DNA of 64,000 nucleotides from Euborellia annulipes (lineage: Eukaryota; Arthropoda; Insecta; Dermaptera; Anisolabididae), in assembly GCA_023213315.1 (NCBI GenBank), contig JAKCPI010015025.1, positions 62,001-126,000 of the forward strand. The letters are read 5' to 3'. Positions 42,203-53,138 of the stretch are shown one piece after another (within the stretch, counting starts at the first letter, position 1; each line of letters starts with the position of its first letter). Under the pieces are notes generated by a model. It saw only the letters and a program-made list of their open reading frames with translations, was not told the origin of the DNA and did no database searches. The translations under genes were made by a program, and so were the position numbers.

Positions 42203-42807
42203 TTTTCAATATATAATTTAGGAACCGACCGAATATTCGGTTTCGACCGTAGTTTCGGTTGGAGATGGGATAGGATGAGACTCGCATGCAAAAAAAAGGT
42301 CAAATGATTTGCACATGAGGAAGAAAAAAATTGCGGAAAAAATTTAGTCTCCCTAAAAAAAATGGTAGGGCTATAATGATTTTCAAGGGAGGGGAAAAAC
42401 AAAAGATAAAATGATATGAATTTTGTATAGGAAATACAAGTTTCGGTTTCTGCCGAAACTAAGATTGAAAGCCGAAATTCTTGTTTCGGTCGAATCCAAA
42501 TATAATTGCTGTCGTAAAGTTCGTTTGTCTGAATTTCTCTATTTAACCATATCCTCGTTGTAATTTTTAATTTAAAATTTAAATTTGTTTTTAATATTTT
42601 ATACATTATCAGGCATTATCAGCATGTCAAGTAGAGTTAATTAAAACCGGTCGCCATATATACCAATCAAAATTAACCAATATAGTGAGGCTCAACCAAG
42701 TTATATGATTAATTATAGAATAATAATTGTGAGATTTAATTTTAACTTTTCCTATACGAAAAAATACTTGAAGAATTTTTTTTTATTAAAAATTCATTTA
42801 ATGTCTA
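42203..42807. other. Unassigned DNA
   Basis: Contains TTCGGTTTCGACC/GGTTTC-type direct and inverted repeats near 42235-42500. A 141-codon minus-strand frame here has no recognisable domain. Confidence 0.35.
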
Positions 42808-42940
42808 GAAATAAAAATCTGGTGTGACTGATCGCACAGCACACACAACTTTCTCTTAACTTGGATATATTAAAGTTATGTTCTGTGCTTGTCCCACCAG
42901 ATTTTTTTGTGTGCACATATTTAGTTTCCGCCGATATATT
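42808..42940 (-). mobile_element. Family C terminal fragment
   Basis: Terminal hairpin and the following AGTTTCCGCCGATAT block, then break. Confidence 0.7.
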
Positions 42941-42981
42941 AATCCACTACGCGCTCCTGGCGCGCGTGCCATGTAAAACAA

Positions 42982-43806
42982 TTATTTTTTAGATGCTCTT
43001 TAATACTTATGAAATGCAAGTGGTCAAGTTAACTAAGTGCTATGGGAAACTAAATATATCACGACACAAAAAAATCTGGTGTGACCCAGCACGGTGGACA
43101 ACTTTCTCTTCCCAAAGGTTAAGGGGGTACGGGAGCGAAGGTGTTACGCATGTTTTTCCCGCTAAGATGGCGTTGTGTGTCATAAAAAGTATGCCCAAAA
43201 AATCAAGTAATTCAAAAAATTTGCCAAGAGTTGTCAGAATGGTAGCTAATAATATTTAATGCATTTGGTTGATTTTCATTGATCTTTTAACAATAAATAC
43301 TTTATAAATGTTATTATATATTATGTGTCTTTTATAAAAGCATAAAAATATATAAATATAGGCCAGATATAGGCTAATATTATATCGTCTGTTAGACTAG
43401 CCTGCCATCTATTGCAAGAATGCTGAACTAATTTGACAGTTGAATTTTAAATAAATAATCTAAGCTTATTTTTCTAAATTTCTTAATTAATATGTGATTA
43501 ATAATAACAATAAATTCATTTTTAAATTTAAAAAAAAATAAAGATTATTGGGACAGATTGTTTTTTTGTATTTGCTTGATAACAAAAAAATTAATTACGA
43601 TAATTTTTTAATAAGTCATTAAACAAATTATAGCTCGATGCCTCAATAATCTCTTGTGAATTTAATTCATTTAAAAAAAACGCATTGAAAAATTCCTTAT
43701 AATAAAATAGTCTAGTTTTTTTTTCAAGTAGGCCTACGTTTAGACGTCGCTTCTGAACCCCCTTAAGACAAAAGTTGTGTGCTGTGCGCCAGTCACACCA
43801 GATTTT
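42982..43806 (+). mobile_element. Family C fragment split by family D
   Basis: AGATGCTCTTTAA and ACAAAAAAATCTGGTGTGAC to 43122; resumes at 43767 with AAAGTTGTGTGCTGTGCG and GTCACACCAGATT. The split lies inside the terminal hairpin. Confidence 0.8.
43123..43762 (+). mobile_element. Family D element, intact, in C hairpin
   Basis: Ends GGGGGTACGGGAGCGAAG and CGCTTCTGAACCCCC, with TTAA at 43119-43122 and 43763-43766. 640 bp. No open frame compatible with a transposase. Confidence 0.9.
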
Positions 43807-44320
43807 TTAATATACAGATGGCTAAGGGAAAAAGAAGTGAGTACAAGATTGGTTGAATAACAAACGGATGAAAGCATCTGAAACAATTCTAAGATAGCTA
43901 GCAATCTTCTACAGTAACACTGTTAAATCTGTTATGACACTTTTAGCAGAACATTTGGTATGTTACTCTGAAATTAACATTTTTGTTTTGCAAGCTTGCC
44001 AGTCAATGAATGAATGGACAACTCTACTAATCAACACATTTTATTTTTATTTTTTGCTCGGAAGAGAGTTACTTTTAGAATGATGCTAGAAAAGATGTTA
44101 TCTAAGAAGGAAATATCAACCCCCCCCCCCTCTCCTTTGGACAGGTGAGTTTAATCCAATCCAATGAATCATTCTTTTTTTATATAAATATCGTCTCTTA
44201 ATGGATCTGACGTCAAAGACAGAGAGGTGATAAATGTTGGGCAGGTCCACTCATCTTTGCCATTTCAAACACTTGCGTAGACACCCTTTTTTTTATTTTT
44301 TCTTGTTTATAAAATTGGAC
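43807..44320. other. Unassigned DNA
   Basis: C run near 44121-44130; no other feature. Confidence 0.4.
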
Positions 44321-45138
44321 TATATCGCCTGCTGGGTATCGTAGTGGCGAAAGTCTGAAAATTCAATTTTTTGAGTTAAGCATAGCAAACGTTAAAACGT
44401 CTTCACTTTTGAGTGCCAAAGTGGCGAAAATATATTTCGATTTTTTTTTTTTTTCTGTACTTCTTTGCCAGAATATATTTTTTTTTATTATTAATAATAA
44501 TTTGTTGGACCTTATTTCGGTCATACAAATGGACTTTATATTTACTATGTACAAATAAAAGAGTAGATAATAAAGTTATAAAGACAACAAAACACAAAAG
44601 AAAAAAAAAACACATAGACATTGTTCGTATTGTAAAGGATGCATCAAGTTAGACCATAAGTAATCTGGTCCTAATCACAGACAGCATAAAGAAATATATG
44701 TTGTTGATCTGTTGTCTATTAACCGGTTCCAGGATATTTATAATACAATCCTCCTGACACCCAGTAAGAAATCGGTTCCTGGACGGTCTGTAAGCCTGCC
44801 CGGCCTGTCCTTTATAATGTGCGACAGGTCTTCATTTGCTCTTGAGTTGCACATCGGGCATTCGTCACTCGGATTGATGTCCAGTTTTGCGCCACCAAAT
44901 CGAAGTAGTCTTGTAATGTTACATAAGCTTACTAAATATTAAGTCCATTTGTATGACCGAAATAAGGTCCAACAAATTAATAAATAAATAAATATTTCGA
45001 TTTTTTGCTATTGATTCTGGACCATTCAATTGTTGACCCTTTAATTTAAATGTATATGTGTATAAAGCTTTCAAACGCCTTTTCTCGAATTGTTCAATTT
45101 CGGACTTTCGCTACTCAGCATTCTCAGCAGGCGATATA
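44321..45138. mobile_element. TIR element with inner foldback and LINE remnant
   Basis: About 40-bp imperfect inverted ends, both starting TATATCGCCTGCTG and containing GGCGAAAGTC or AGCGAAAGTC. Further in, GGACCTTATTTCGGTCATAC (44510-44529) is inverted at 44955-44974. TA at the edges suggests a TA-target element, but this is not certain. Confidence 0.6.
44738..44940 (-). pseudogene. LINE C-terminal zinc-motif fragment
   Basis: The minus strand reads ..RLLRFGGAKLDINPSDECPM and CNSRANEDLSHIIKD.., a CxxC..H..C-type motif found at the end of many LINE ORF2 proteins. The final Cys is changed. It stops at 44738. Upstream of 44940 the frame is closed. Confidence 0.65.
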
Positions 45139-45239
45139 CGAAATATAGAAAATATGTGTTGAGTTTCCTTGAATCTAAAAATGTACCTAGTGTGTGTGTT
45201 TGAAATTAAAAAAAAAAGAATTCTTCTATATTGTCTCCT

Positions 45240-45510
45240 GCCCTCGGAGCTTGGCGTAAAGGTTAGCGTGCTAACCTCGTATCCCGAACGTCGCGGGTTC
45301 GGACCCCAGGCAGTCCGATGATTTTATTTAAGCCATTTGGATACCAAAAGGCTTAAATAAGAATGCCTGGATCCCATATATGTATATTAATCTCTATAAC
45401 GGATATCGTAAAAGTCTTAAATGGCCTAAGTTGCAGAAAAGACTGTGTGAATGTGTGTGTGAGTGTGAGTGTAAATGAGAAAAAAAGTGTGAATGTTTAA
45501 AAAAAAAAAA
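45240..45510 (+). mobile_element. SINE-A, full length
   Basis: TSD ATATTGTCTC at 45228-45237 and 45511-45520. Confidence 0.9.
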
Positions 45511-45796
45511 ATATTGTCTCTTAAATTAAATATATTTAGGAAGCTCTGGTGTTGCGGGCTAAGATGTCAATCTTCTGCATGGGAGATCAGGCAACTCTAC
45601 GTAGCTGTGACATCCTATCCTACAGATGGTGCATTCCCTGAAAGGAGTAGGCTACCGGTGATCAGAGAGTCCCTGGTCAAACTTGTTTTTTTTTTTTTTT
45701 TTTTTTTTAATTTGTCTTCAAATTGATTGACGAAAAGTAAATTAAAAGCAAACGTGTAGAGTCGTAGAACCTCCGGCAGGAACGAAGTTCCTCACG

Positions 45797-46040
45797 CAAG
45801 GGCGTCCGCAGGATTTTTTGCAGGGGGGCAAGTCACTTCCAGATAAGTTAAAAAAACGTATTTTGATATTAATAATGTTATACATCTCTTAGTATTTAAA
45901 GCTTTCTCACCGCGGCAAGGTGGATGTATACTGTGAAAGGTTTTTTTGTATTTTTTTTTTTGTTTTATACATTTTTTTGTATCATTTTAATTTTCCAGGG
46001 GGGGCAAGTGCCTGGTTGCCCCCCCCTGCGGACGCCCATG
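45797..46040. mobile_element. hAT-like CAAGGGCGTCCGC element
   Basis: Ends CAAGGGCGTCCGCAGG and CCTGCGGACGCCCATG. Perfect 8-bp TSD TCCTCACG at 45789-45796 and 46041-46048. 244 bp. Confidence 0.85.
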
Positions 46041-46049
46041 TCCTCACGC

Positions 46050-46300
46050 CTTTTTTTCAACTCAGAATATAATTTAATATGAATATTATCGTCTAGCCAA
46101 GGAGCTGCGTCGGCTGAAACCTCGTGCTCGCCGCCTATGGTAGATAGAGGGAAATAAAGAGAAGGAGAAGGTGGGCGTGGCCTGGCCAAGACTGGCTATT
46201 CTCGCCTCCCTCCGCCTTCGCTCGGAACGCGTTTTTGTTACGTTACAGTACATTTTCTCCCAATTCACCCTGCATAAGCCGCGTTAAAAAACTTGGTTCC
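46050..46300. other. GC-rich island
   Basis: Contains GGTGGGCGTGGCC and GCGTCGGCTGAAACC. Minus-strand frames across it have no recognised domain. It could be a regulatory fragment or an old element. Confidence 0.25.
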
Positions 46301-46430
46301 AAAAATTCTGGAGTACAAAATTTTACATTGAACTTTTAATAAATCACGGATCTTCTTCAATTTCTTCCTTGATAATTATAATAAAATTGTATCAAATACG
46401 CCATCCTACCTAGATATTAACTAGATAAAT

Positions 46431-46685
46431 GCCCACGGGGCGTGGTGTAGAGGTTAGCGTGCTAACCTCGTATACCAAACGTCGCGGGTTCGGACCTGAG
46501 GCAGTCCGATGATTTTATTTAAGCCATCTGGATACCAAATAAGAATGCCTGGACCCCCAATAGATATTTTCATGAAATAACGGTTATCGTCAAGTCTTAT
46601 ATGGCCTGAGCTGCCGAAAAGACAGTGTGAATGTGTGTGTGAGTGTGAGTGTGAATGAGAAAAAAGTGTGAATGTTTAAAAAAAA
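46431..46685 (+). mobile_element. SINE-A, nearly full length
   Basis: Right half of the internal palindrome is deleted. TSD AACTAGATAAAT at 46419-46430 and 46686-46697. Confidence 0.85.
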
Positions 46686-46739
46686 AACTAGATAAATAAT
46701 AATTAAGCTTATACCCAGTATATACGTAACTAAAATAGT

Positions 46740-46964
46740 TTCTTCTCTCCTCGCCTTGTCCCGCGTTGCGGTGTCGGCGGACTTCTTTCCCTCCAACCCT
46801 ATTATACGTTTTTACGACCGGAAGAAATAGGACAGGCCGGCCCGTCGCACGGTTTGACGCCTGTTGAAAAGAGGAAGGAAGAGACAGACATTTAAAGAAC
46901 TGAAGGACAGCCTGTCCCAGCTCGGGTAGCTCGTGGTACTCACAAGATGTGGACCCCTGAGCAA
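46740..46964. mobile_element. GC-rich retroposon-like insertion
   Basis: A 225-bp insert bounded by the 18-bp direct repeat ATACGTAACTAAAATAGT (46722-46739, 46965-46982). It carries the family M motif CCCGCGTTGCGGTGTCGGCGG in shortened form and has no poly-A tail. A long TSD argues for target-primed retroposition. Confidence 0.65.
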
Positions 46965-46982
46965 ATACGTAACTAAAATAGT

Positions 46983-47563
46983 AATTTCATTTTATCAAGT
47001 ATTAAAAAAAAAAAACATTATCAATAAAATTATTATTTCATGACAAAATAACACTTAGTATCTTAGGAATTAGGAAAGGCATTTTAACCATTGTCGAATC
47101 TTTTGTTCTTTCAAATTTTTTTGACGTAACGTATTACAATGCATGTATATGTATAGGGGCCGGTTAGGCAGACATGCACGAAAACTTGACTAAAAGCACA
47201 TAAAAAATTGCCATTTTTCCGCAATGGATATCTATTTGACCATAAAAGCTACATTAAATCTTGATTTTTGATTAAATATATCTTTGTACCGCAGTTTTGG
47301 TACTCATTTTAATTCAATTAAAAGTATTATAAATCATTAACGTTTCATAGATGAGTTCACTCTTGTCTAGGATCCATTTAAGAATGGAATTTATATTCCT
47401 AGGATGATGACTCATTAATAATGAATAAATGACTCGATTGGAGAGCTCTTCATTTGTTGTTTGCTTATTTGACTGAGTGTCTTTCATTAAGAGAGTAATT
47501 TGGCAACGCAAAACGAAATTTATTTTGGGTCAAAGGAGTTTGTCTCTCACCACCTGCTCCTAA
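46983..47563. other. AT-rich unassigned DNA
   Basis: No feature recognised. Confidence 0.4.
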
Positions 47564-47690
47564 TCTATATATATAAAAATGAAATGGGAAAAATGTATGT
47601 AGGCTATGTATGTATTTGTTCTAAATAAATAAATGAATCTATTTGAAATTAAGTATATATATAGTACATGGACCAGGGAGTAACGTAGTA
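47564..47690 (+). mobile_element. Helitron-like 5' end
   Basis: TCTATATATATAAAAATGAA is the common start of small arthropod Helitrons. No 3' end was matched. Confidence 0.4.
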
Positions 47691-47837
47691 ATAATCTGAA
47701 TCTCTTAAATATTTTGGAAAATTAATTATAATCAAATTTCTTCAATATGGGAACACAAATTCATCAAATTGGCTCGGAAATTAGAGAGGCAGTTAGTTGC
47801 TCTGTGATGCAGCTTTCTGGTTATACGACTATGAGCG

Positions 47838-48431
47838 AAATAGGAGCGAACGCATGTTTTTCCCGCTAAGATGGCGTAGTGTGTCATAAAAAGTATGCCC
47901 AAAAAATCAAGTAATTCAAAAATTTGCCAAGAGATGTCAGAATGGTAGCTAATAATATTTAATGCATTTGGTTGATTTTCATTGATCTTTTAACAATAAA
48001 TACTTTATAAATGTTATTATATATTATGTATCTTTTATAAATGCATAAAAATATATAAATATAGGCCATATATAGACTATTAGGGAATCGGCTGTTAAAC
48101 TAGCCTGCCATCTATTGCAAGAATGCTGAACTAATTTGACAGTTGATTTTTAAATAAATCATCTAAGCTTATTTTAAAAATTTCTTAATTAATATGTGAT
48201 TAATAATAACAATAAATTCATTTTTAAATTTAAAAAAAAAATTAAAGATTATTGGGACAGATTGTTTTTTTTTTGTATTTGTTTGATAACAAAAAAATTA
48301 ATTACGATAATTTTTTAATAAGTCATTAAAAAAATTATAGCTCGATGTCCCAATAATCTCTTATGAATTTAATTCATTTAAAAAAAAACCGCATTGAAAA
48401 GTACGTTTAGACGTCGCTCCTGAACCCCCTT
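47838..48431 (+). mobile_element. Family D element, left end lost
   Basis: Begins GGAGCGAACGCATG, ends CGTCGCTCCTGAACCCCC. The flank is TTCA rather than TTAA. Confidence 0.8.
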
Positions 48432-49235
48432 CACTGGAGCAAATGTGCATCAGTGATTCAAGAGCTTACATTAAAAAAAAAATGAACAAAATTTGACACA
48501 CGTCTCAAAAAGTGTTTTAGAGATTTATTTTATTTATAAATTTAAATCGAAGATTTAATTAAGATTGTCAAGTTGATGAATAGAGAGGCAAAAAATTTAA
48601 TTAAAACAAAACTGACCGATGCATAAAGATGTTATCTATGAATGACGTAATAACGCAATGTTAATTAAACCTCACACTATTTTAATATATAAGGGCGTGT
48701 AACGCGTCAAACCAAACAAATATTGCACATAGTTTGAATGAGAAGAAAGAACATCCTGTTCTTGTTAAGGGCACACACTACATATACCACATACACTCTC
48801 GGAATACAGTATCAAGCGATTCTGTCTCATATACCTTTAGGAGAAGACAAGGACGATGTCGTTTTAATGTTATTGAAGGTTTTTTTTTTGTTTTTTTTTT
48901 ACGTATAAGATACTCGAGGGTTTGATTATTTAATAAATATGTCTGACATGAGTTTCAAAAAAGATTTACTGAGGAATTAATGTAAAGGATTTTTACCGTT
49001 CCCTAAGAACTAATCCATTACTCCTTACGATTATCTAAGTAAAAAGTTTCATCGTTTTCCGATGAGTGATTGCAAAGAAATAAATTGAAAAATTAAGTTT
49101 TTTTTTTTTTTTTTTTTTTTTGTATTTCTGGGATCTTTTTGACTAGAAACTTTAAAGTATGTTATATATTAATAAATTTCCAATCGAAAAAAGCCGGAGA
49201 AATTTTCTATACAAAATTCATATCATCTTACCTTT
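48432..49235. other. AT-rich unassigned DNA
   Basis: Poly-T tracts near 48880-48900 and 49100-49122. No genes. Confidence 0.4.
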
Positions 49236-49263
49236 CTTTACTTTCTCTTACATATACATACAA

Positions 49264-49427
49264 TTTTTTTTTTTTTTAAACAATCACACTTTTCCCCATT
49301 CACACTCACATTCTCACACACATACACACAATATTTTCGGCAACTTAGGCCATTTAAGACTTTAGACGATAACCGCTATTTTGTAAAAATATATCTATTG
49401 AGGGTTCAGACATTATTATTTAAGCCA
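49264..49427 (-). mobile_element. SINE-A tail fragment
   Basis: Poly-T, CA-rich tail complement and TTTTCGGCAACTTAGGCC. Ends at the internal palindrome. Confidence 0.75.
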
Positions 49428-49823
49428 AATAACTATAGATATATGGAGAGAAAGTATTGAATTCATGTCAAAAATTCGATGTCGAGATTTTGATGGAGAT
49501 ACACGTTTTGAGGTCCTTGTCTGTGTGCCTGTCTGCTGTCTGTATGTGTTCAATTTAAGACATGAAGGAAATGAGCTTGAAATTTTATATTTAAGTTAGG
49601 CACCCCCCTAGGGCGTGAAAATAAGCTTTTAATTAAAATCGGCCAAAGAGTACTAATACTTTACCGATGTACTTTTTCAGTTTTTTTTTTTTTTTTTTTT
49701 TTCGATTTTCTCAAAATTCGCTCCAACTATTTTGATTAAAATTTAAAAATCAATTAATTTTTACATGTTCTTTAAAATGTACCAGTATACTCTCATTTTG
49801 CCCTTGAAATCTTTTGAAGATTA

Positions 49824-50088
49824 CAAGGGAGGATCCAGAGGTGTTTCTCGGGGGTAATCTGGAGTGACTGGTCGCACAGCACACATTTTTTTCTTTATTT
49901 CGGTAATTTAAAGGCGCATTCTGTACTTGTTTGCCAGAATATAAATACAAATCAAATTTTTTAGCATTAATATTTACAATTTTACATTCAAAATAAATTT
50001 TTTTGCGAAAAAAAAGTATTTTTTTTTTTTCAAATCTAGGGAGGGAGGGGCGTAATTACTCTTTTACCCCCCCTTGTATCCGCCCTTG
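49824..50088. mobile_element. hAT-like CAAGGG-GGATCC element
   Basis: Ends CAAGGGAGGATCCAGAGG and TTGTATCCGCCCTTG. The interior has GGTAATCTGGAGTGACTGGT, part of a family C hairpin. No TSD; a short part of the host C is missing. Confidence 0.7.
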
Positions 50089-50453
50089 CTCTTGTACTCC
50101 ATAGGAAAGATAGGATAAATGGTTGTCAAGGTAACAAAATATAAATATTTTTCTGTTTATGAATTCAAATGTACCCTACTGTAGGAAACTAAATATATCT
50201 CAACACAAAAAATTTGGCGTGACAAGCACAGAATACAACTTTCTCTTTCTGAAGCGTAAGAGAAAGTTGTGCACTGTGCGACCCTTTACACCAGAATTTT
50301 TTTCGCGTTACTCAAAATGAATACATTTTTTTTTTTTAGTATACGAATGTCGTTCGAGCATTTTTTGTTTTGGTGATTTTTCTCCGAATTTATTTTGATA
50401 TTTCAAAAAAAAAAAAGAGCCGGAGATTGTCTAAAAAAAAAAATACCCGAAGG

Positions 50454-50732
50454 TTTTTTTTTTTTTTTTTTTTAAAAACATTCACACTTTTTTCTCATTC
50501 ACACTCACACTCACACACACATTCACACAGTCTTTTCGGCAACTCAGGCCATTTAAGACTTTAAACGATATCCGTTATTGATTATTATATATATATGGGG
50601 TCCAGGCATTCTTATTTAAGCCATTTGGTATCCAATTGGCTTAAATAAAATCATCGGACTGCCTGGGGTCCGAACCCGCGACGTTTGGTATATGAGGTTA
50701 GCACGCTAACCTCTACGCCATGCCCCGAGGGC
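50454..50732 (-). mobile_element. SINE-A, full length
   Basis: TSD ACCCGAAGG at 50445-50453 and 50734-50742. Confidence 0.9.
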
Positions 50733-50875
50733 CACCCGAAGGGTTGGCAGCACTGTTTTTCACCATCAGAATTCCTTCCCAACAAACGAAAATTTTTCAA
50801 TTAAAATGTTTTTTTTTTTTATTTATTTATTTTTTTTTTTTTAACTTTGAGATCATGTAAAAAATCATGGGCGTA

Positions 50876-51061
50876 GCCAGGGGGAGGCAGGGGGACTTTG
50901 CCCCTCCCCTGGCTTGTCCTAAAAACAAACAAATATATATTTTTCCCATTGGGATTTTTTTTAACGCCTCAATCCACTACATTAATTAGCACAGAGCACA
51001 ACTTTCTTACTAAATGTAAGAGAAAGTTGTGTGCTGTGCGACCAGTCACACCAGATTTTTT
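50876..51061 (+). mobile_element. CATGGGCGTAGCC end followed by C hairpin
   Basis: CATGGGCGTAGCCAGGGGG at 50876 has no partner. 50986-51061 is a family C terminal hairpin lacking its outer left arm. Confidence 0.5.
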
Positions 51062-51522
51062 TAAAATTCACTAACCTAGTCTGAATAAATGAAATAGGCC
51101 TAATTATTCACTGACTTTAAGGAGAAATTAAATAAAAGAAAAGGTTTATCTTTGAAACATTTTGACAATAACTTGGTGGATCCAGGTGGGGAGTATACAT
51201 ACAGTGCAGGAAAATAAAATTTGACCTGATTATAATGTAATAGTGAGATCAGGTCTGATTATAATGTATATCCTAGTAAGCAGGCCTATTGTTTGCATTC
51301 ATTCCTTATCAGCAGCTCTCTACTCTACTCTTATCGGTGGATTATGAAATTTAATCATAGCTTAAGCTTTTAACTTTATTTCTATTTGTACAGTTAATAA
51401 ACAAAAAGACAAACATCTCAAATGGGTTAATGAATTAAATCTGACGGCATGATGTAAATTTTATTCTCATATAGGCAAATTGAATCCTTAAGCATTTTTC
51501 TCAACAATATTCTTCTTCATCT
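51062..51522. other. Unassigned DNA
   Basis: A short direct repeat (GATCAGGTCTGATTATAATG-like) lies near 51222-51270. Confidence 0.4.
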
Positions 51523-51534
51523 AAATAAAATATT

Positions 51535-51663
51535 TTCCCATCCCAAGCGAGAAAAATTTATTTCATTTGATTTGACTACAAATCATTTGAAATAAATAGG
51601 AATGGGGTCTAAATGGCCTTAGATGCCGAAAAAGACCTTAAAAAAAAAATAATAAAAAAAATA
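51535..51663 (+). mobile_element. SINE-B, head partly lost
   Basis: AAGCGAGAAAAATTTATTTC links to the 13170 head. Followed by GGGGTCTAAATGGCCTTAGA, CGAAAAAGACC and poly-A. TSD AAATAAAATATT at 51523-51534 and 51664-51675. Confidence 0.8.
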
Positions 51664-51779
51664 AAATAAAATATTAATGAATCAGTAAAAGTCAAATGTC
51701 AATGCAAGCGAAATTACTATTAAAAAAATTATACAATGAAATTTCAGAAAGTCATTCTAGTATGACAAAATCAGTCGTC

Positions 51780-51830
51780 TTCTGATTATTCCCGCGCTGC
51801 GGGATCGGCGGTCCTTACTTTGCCCTTCCA
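51780..51830 (-). repeat. Family M motif
   Basis: TTCCCGCGCTGCGGGATCGG, inverse of 41753-41803 type. Confidence 0.35.
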
Positions 51831-51910
51831 CTTCATCCTAGATGTTATCTCCGACATAGGCCAAGCTCGGTATGACGAAACCAGAGAAGAGTTAATTTAT
51901 TGATAACCAC

Positions 51911-51956
51911 TTTAGTCCTGATGAAGGGAGGCGGGGACTCGAAACGTCGGAATAAA
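51911..51956 (+). ncRNA. Hammerhead-like motif, solitary
   Basis: CTGATGA at 51918-51924, GAAAC at 51941-51945, GTC at 51946-51948. Stem II is only GAG/CTC and stem I is weak. Confidence 0.4.
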
Positions 51957-52160
51957 TTTGGCCTGAAAATACCTCCAGCGTTATCATTTAACGTTCAAAT
52001 ATCTACACTAGACTTTCCCAATCATCATGTTTCATTTCAAATGCAAAATTCACTTCCAAAATAAAAAAAAAAGTTCTGTCACGTCGACAGCAGCTAGTGA
52101 AGCTAATCTAATGTTTCAGGACCAAAAATCAAAAGAAGTTTCACTTCTAAAAATAAAAAA

Positions 52161-52418
52161 ATTAAAATTAAATATACAAATTAAACACTAGGTTATTTGT
52201 TTCAAAGGTTTTATTAATTAAATATTAACACTTGATACGTATTTCGACAATTCCTTGTCATCATCAGAAGTGATTACATTCTAATACATACATGTACATT
52301 CTAATACATGTATTAGAAAGTAATCAGTTCGAAATACGTATCAAGTGTTAATTTTTAATTAATAAAACCTTTGAAACTAATAACCTAGTATTTAATTTGC
52401 ATATTTAATTTTAATTTA
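52161..52418. mobile_element. Foldback element 8
   Basis: Arms start AAATTAAACACTAGGTTATT and AATATGCAAATTAAATACTA (complement). The left arm keeps a full ribozyme core; the right arm has only GAAATACGTATCAAGTG. Confidence 0.8.
52229..52272 (-). ncRNA. Hammerhead ribozyme, best candidate
   Basis: On the minus strand: stem I CACTT pairs with AAGTG; CTGATGA; extra T; stem II GACAA/TTGTC closed by GGAA; GAAA; then a palindrome ATACGTAT overlapping the core A and U; then C as the cleavage-site base. All conserved core bases are present apart from the additional T. The 8-nt palindrome could form helix III between two molecules. Confidence 0.7.
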
Positions 52419-52432
52419 CAAAATGTTTCAAC

Positions 52433-53138
52433 GAGAACCAACGGTTGAAAGTTTAAAAAAAAAAAAAACATAAATTTTTCAAATCTTCCAAGTTATTTTT
52501 TAAAGCGGGTTCTATGTTGGCCACGTCAGATTTTTCCTTTTTTTTTTAGATTCCAATAAAATAAAAAGAACATAATATTTTCTTGAGGTTCATTTTAAGA
52601 GAGAGAGCTAATATTTGAATGAATAATAATATTTAAACACTCATTTTTAGGCGATTTATTTTTAGACACGCTCGCCATTTTGACAATTCGCCAACTGGAT
52701 GTTAAGAATTTTTTTTTTCTTTTTTATCTCTTTTTAAATAGACACAGAGAGAGAAAGAGAAGAGGCCTAATAGAAATACTCTATCATAAATTCACAAACA
52801 GACATTTCAATTACATTTTATGATATACGAATTGAATGTACAGTAAATAACAAAAGTTTTGATTGGTTGTCACATCGTTTTGCTTACCGTCACATAAAAT
52901 TCGTCTTTATGACCTTGAATAGGTGACATATTCAAAATTTCGGCTGATCTTTTGCAAACCCCAATCGAGATACAGCGAGTTCATACATCAAAGGATTTCA
53001 AACGAAATTTGCTTCCAGTTTACGGGCTTTCGGACGTCTACCAAAATTAAACCGATCCACAGTGGTTCATTTCCAAATCTAGCTGGACAAAATTAATATT
53101 TAGACAAATAATTACTTTATTAAATAATTATGTTGATG
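52433..53138. other. Unassigned DNA
   Basis: No feature recognised. Confidence 0.4.

Larger units (their letters stand above)
49236..50302 (+). mobile_element. Family C element with two nested insertions
   Basis: Palindromic end split by a SINE tail (49264-49427), middle split by a hAT-like element (49824-50088), terminal hairpin at 50205-50302. Confidence 0.8.

Noticed and set aside
42181..42606. 141-codon minus-strand open frame
   Set aside because: It begins in AT-rich DNA and ends in a SINE-A head; composition is low complexity and no motif is seen.
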